Of a DNA stretch of 7,332 nucleotides, positions 5,741 to 7,332 are shown one piece after another. The notes under the pieces are model-generated. The model ran no database searches. It had not been told where the DNA came from and worked only from the letters and a program-made list of their open reading frames with translations. The stretch lies in contig JACPQK010000090.1 of the NCBI GenBank assembly GCA_016190535.1, forward strand, positions 1-7,332. Direction: 5' to 3'. A program made the position numbers and the translations under genes. Within the stretch, counting starts at the first letter, position 1, and each line of letters opens with the position of its first letter. The DNA is from Chloroflexota bacterium (GTDB taxonomy: Bacteria; Chloroflexota; Dehalococcoidia; JACPQK01).

Positions 5741-6255
5741 TAGCGTGCCGGCACTGCCCGGCCCACCAGCTCCTCCCAGGACACCTCCGTGGACAATTGG
5801 CCGATGGCGGAGAGGGTGTGGGCATCGCTGTTGGAGAGGAGGAGCAGGTTATATTCCTGGGCCACTGATAGCGCCCGGACGACATCTAAATGGCTGTGCA
5901 GGGCATTGGCCACCTCGATCCCCTGGAGCCGCTCCAGCCCTTCAAACTCCCTCTCGCTGGAGGGGTGGGCCAGGAAACGGAACACCCGGCGCTGGGGCAG
6001 ATAAAGCTCGACCTCCTGGTGCGAGTCCACGTCCACCTCCTGGCCCGGTATGACCAGGAGCTGGCCGGGGAAGAACTGCTCCACCAGGCGCTTTATCTGG
6101 TAGCCGACCTCACTGTTGTGGTGCTCGGTGGAGGCGATACCGTCCAGGCCCCGAAGGCGGGCGTAGCGGACGATCTCCGCTACCACCTCCCGGGTGATGG
6201 GGGCAAAGGCTACGGCCTCCAGGGGATGGGTGTGCAGGTCCAGCCTCATAGTCAT
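5740..6255 (-). CDS. PHP-domain metal-dependent hydrolase, small single-domain
   Basis: This 171-residue PHP (polymerase and histidinol phosphatase) domain protein is probably a metal-dependent phosphoesterase. Putative metal ligands in order are His8 and His10 in DLHTHP, Glu44-His45 in STEHHN, Glu73 in PGQEVD, His97 in LAHPSS, and Asp144 and His146 in NSDAH. Glu114, His120 and His122 are further candidates. The pattern resembles small PHP proteins of unknown substrate rather than polymerase PHP domains or HisK-type phosphatases. The frame is open far upstream (to 6900), but that part overlaps crotonase B in another frame and is low-complexity Gly/Arg/Pro, so it is not coding. The ATG at 6255 overlaps the upstream stop as ATGA; a second in-frame ATG at 6249 has better spacing to an AGGGA and would give 169 residues. 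Lying between two crotonases with overlaps on both sides, it is surely co-expressed with them, but its role there is not known. Confidence 0.85.
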   Translation of the reverse strand: MTMRLDLHTHPLEAVAFAPITREVVAEIVRYARLRGLDGIASTEHHNSEVGYQIKRLVEQFFPGQLLVIPGQEVDVDSHQEVELYLPQRRVFRFLAHPSSEREFEGLERLQGIEVANALHSHLDVVRALSVAQEYNLLLLSNSDAHTLSAIGQLSTEVSWEELVGRAVPAR

Positions 6256-7019
6256 CTTCCCTGGAACTGGGGAGGCTGTTTTCCTCGCCAGGCCTTTAGC
6301 CCCTCCTCCCGGTCCTGGGTAGAGAAGAGGAGGAAGGAGAGGTCGGCCTCCAGGCGCAGGCCCTGGTCCAGAGTGAGGTCCAGCCCCTTGTGGGCGGCCT
6401 CCTTGACATAGCGGAGGGCGACCGGAGCCCGCTGGGCCAACTGCTGGGCCCAGGAGCGGGTAACAGGCATAAGCTGGTCTTGGGCCACCACCTGGTGCAC
6501 CAGGCCGATGCGGGCCGACTCCGCGGCCTCCAGGATACGGCCGGTGAGGAGCATCTCCAGGGCACGGCTCCGTCCAATCAGTTTGGGCAGGCGCTGGGTG
6601 CCACCATCCCAGGGGATAAGGCCTCTGGCTATTTGGGTTAGCCCTAGCTGCGCAGAGCTGGCGGCCAGGCGCAGGTCGCAGGCCAGGGTCAGCTCCAGCC
6701 CCTGGTCCAGGGCTTGCCCTTGAATAGCGGCCACTACCGGCACGGGGATGGCGGCAATGGCCGAGGCAGCACTGGTCTGGACAATATGGCCTTGGGCCGT
6801 CTCTTTCGAAGGTATCTCTTCGGTGCCGGCGCAGAAGTCTTCCCCCTCGCCTCGAAGCACCACGACCCGCAACTCGTCGTTCTGGGCTAAACGTGTACAA
6901 GCCTCCCGCAGCTCGGCGGCCAGGGCTGCGTCCAGGCGGTTCTGCCTGTGGGGGCGCTTGAGGACGAGCCAGGCAATGCCACCCTCAAGCTGACAGATGA
7001 GGAGTGGTCCGGGAGGCAA
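6252..7019 (-). CDS. Enoyl-CoA hydratase/isomerase family protein (crotonase B), atypical active site
   Basis: This crotonase-fold protein has 255 residues if it starts at TTG 7019. Motifs are LKRPHRQNRLDA (20-31), FCAGTEE (62-68) in place of the usual FCAGAD, QGQALDQGLE (100-109), and the full C-terminal QDREEGLKAW...PPQFQGR. Glu109 matches the first catalytic Glu, but the second is Gln129 (LGLTQIARGLIP), and Asp-Gln replaces the usual Gly-Gly before Glu109. A standard hydratase mechanism is therefore doubtful; an isomerase, hydrolase or dehydratase-type crotonase is more likely. Start choice: the ATG at 7052 would give 266 residues, but the promoter hexamers at 7057-7052 and 7034-7029 place transcription near 7022. 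A start at TTG 7019 puts the conserved Arg-Pro at residues 22-23, exactly as in crotonase A. No Shine-Dalgarno supports either start. It is the first gene of the operon and its stop overlaps the PHP start (ATGA). Confidence 0.88.
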   Translation of the reverse strand: MPPGPLLICQLEGGIAWLVLKRPHRQNRLDAALAAELREACTRLAQNDELRVVVLRGEGEDFCAGTEEIPSKETAQGHIVQTSAASAIAAIPVPVVAAIQGQALDQGLELTLACDLRLAASSAQLGLTQIARGLIPWDGGTQRLPKLIGRSRALEMLLTGRILEAAESARIGLVHQVVAQDQLMPVTRSWAQQLAQRAPVALRYVKEAAHKGLDLTLDQGLRLEADLSFLLFSTQDREEGLKAWRGKQPPQFQGR

Positions 7020-7028
7020 AGCTACGCT

Positions 7029-7057
7029 ATCATAGGCCAGCCTCCGGGGCATGTCAA
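7029..7057 (-). promoter_or_regulatory. Near-consensus sigma70 promoter of the crotonase-PHP-crotonase operon
   Basis: On the minus strand a perfect -35 TTGACA (7057-7052) is followed by a 17-bp spacer and the -10 TATGAT (7034-7029, five of six consensus bases). Transcription should begin near 7022. This is the best promoter match in the window. It overlaps the apparent ATG start (7052) of crotonase B, which implies a shorter protein and an almost leaderless message beginning at TTG 7019. Confidence 0.7.
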
Positions 7058-7083
7058 GGCGGCAAAAAGGTCGTTTATTTTTA

Positions 7084-7103
7084 CCCCAGGCTGAAGCCTG
7101 GGG
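7084..7103. repeat. REP-like palindrome 1
   Basis: A perfect 8-bp stem CCCCAGGC/GCCTGGGG has the loop TGAA. It shares TACCCCAGGC on the left and GCCTGGGGCT on the right with the copy at 7237-7256, in the same orientation. Such palindromes are typical of REP elements mobilised by IS200/IS605-like TnpA(REP) proteins; no such gene lies in the window. Confidence 0.7.
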
Positions 7104-7107
7104 CTTC

Positions 7108-7139
7108 ACACCCCATCCCTTCTCAGAAGGAGGGGGTGT
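7108..7139. repeat. Long imperfect hairpin next to REP-like palindrome 1
   Basis: ACACCCC (7108-7114) pairs with GGGGTGT (7133-7139), and inside it CCCTTCT pairs with AGAAGGAG with a bulge. It lies upstream of the crotonase operon promoter, outside the expected transcript. Its C-rich/G-rich arms resemble those of the hairpin at 3122-3168 (CCCCCTTCC/GGAAGGGGG), so the two may be related repeats. Confidence 0.5.
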
Positions 7140-7236
7140 TCCCAAGTGGCCCGCAACCTTGGTCCGTGGATTCTTGCTACATGCCAGGCTGGGCACAAAG
7201 GGGGCCCAAAAATCACCTCGCGGGTTGTACTTGATA

Positions 7237-7256
7237 CCCCAGGCGGAAGCCTGGGG
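7237..7256. repeat. REP-like palindrome 2
   Basis: The stem CCCCAGGC/GCCTGGGG is identical to that of palindrome 1, but the loop is GGAA, a GNRA-type tetraloop if transcribed from the plus strand. It is preceded by TTGATA and is a direct repeat of the 7084-7103 copy. Confidence 0.7.
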
Positions 7257-7277
7257 CTCAGCTTCGAGATTGCCATG

Positions 7278-7297
7278 CCCACGGCTTCAGCCGTGGG
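7278..7297. repeat. REP-like palindrome 3, inverted relative to the others
   Basis: The stem CCCACGGC/GCCGTGGG has the loop TTCA. Read on the minus strand the loop becomes TGAA and the core GGCTGAAGCC matches palindrome 1. Two stem positions differ in a compensating manner (CA for AC changes on one arm matched on the other), so the fold is conserved rather than only the sequence. With palindrome 2 it forms an inverted pair. Confidence 0.65.
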
Positions 7298-7332
7298 TTA
7301 GGAATCCACGGATTGTGGCGCAAGGCCTGCAC

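Larger units (their letters stand above)
7163..7312. repeat. Region bounded by an 11-bp inverted repeat, possible relic of a small mobile element
   Basis: TCCGTGGATTC at 7163-7173 is the exact reverse complement of GAATCCACGGA at 7302-7312. The 150-bp interval contains REP-like palindromes 2 and 3 and no open frame of note. The arrangement could be a degenerate non-autonomous element or a coincidence of nested repeats. No flanking target duplication could be seen. The rest of the right-hand non-coding region (7058-7332) holds only the repeats listed separately. Confidence 0.35.

Noticed and set aside
6256..6900. Long N-terminal part of the frame containing the PHP domain
   Set aside because: It is out of frame with crotonase B, which occupies the same DNA, and encodes low-complexity Gly/Arg/Pro sequence. 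The PHP protein begins at 6255 or 6249.
7053..7196. N-terminal extension of crotonase B to the ATG at 7196
   Set aside because: It would translate REP-like palindrome 1 and its neighbouring hairpin, lies upstream of the consensus promoter and has no family similarity.

Overview
The window is a GC-rich stretch of bacterial chromosome, with dense and mostly minus-strand coding. It looks like environmental or anaerobic acyl-CoA-metabolising bacteria. The gene mix (AMP-forming acyl-CoA ligase, Old Yellow Enzyme-type reductase, two crotonases, sirtuin, HEAT-repeat protein) together with short palindromic repeats of the kind I associate with Chloroflexota/Dehalococcoidia makes that phylum my first guess. 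This is an inference from style, not a search result; a deltaproteobacterial-type anaerobe is an alternative.

Layout, left to right. Positions 1-650 (minus) hold the N-terminal 216 residues of an acyl-CoA synthetase that runs off the left edge. Positions 651-963 are a divergent intergenic region with an imperfect inverted repeat (700-785), a 6-bp dyad, a TATAAT box and a strong Shine-Dalgarno. These serve the only plus-strand gene, a short FMN/[4Fe-4S] Old Yellow Enzyme-family reductase (964-2151). It converges on a sirtuin (2290-3078, minus), and hairpins lie between the two. Upstream of the sirtuin, past a hairpin-rich spacer, is a 542-residue protein of 15 HEAT-like repeats with a C-terminal zinc ribbon (3242-4870, minus), containing a clear 186-bp internal duplication. 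Then comes a tight minus-strand operon: crotonase B (6252-7019), a small PHP-domain protein (5740-6255) and crotonase A (5024-5740). These are joined by ATGA and TAATG overlaps and led by a near-consensus sigma70 promoter at 7029-7057. The right end (7058-7332) is non-coding and holds three REP-like palindromes and other dyads.

Working together: the ligase, reductase and hydratases fit activation and degradation (or reduction) of a fatty, cyclic or aromatic acid as its CoA thioester. The sirtuin could remove acyl groups from lysines of such enzymes, as CobB-type sirtuins do for acyl-CoA synthetases. The PHP and HEAT proteins have no evident step in that pathway.

The points most worth a second look are: the crotonase-PHP-crotonase operon; crotonase B lacking one of the two catalytic glutamates; the reductase with Thr where the family's active-site Tyr normally sits; a consensus promoter that overlaps the apparent ATG start of crotonase B and points to a near-leaderless TTG start; and the recently expanding HEAT array. 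I do not see a CRISPR array, transposase, rRNA or tRNA. I found no convincing evidence of a wholly new defence-type or other system.
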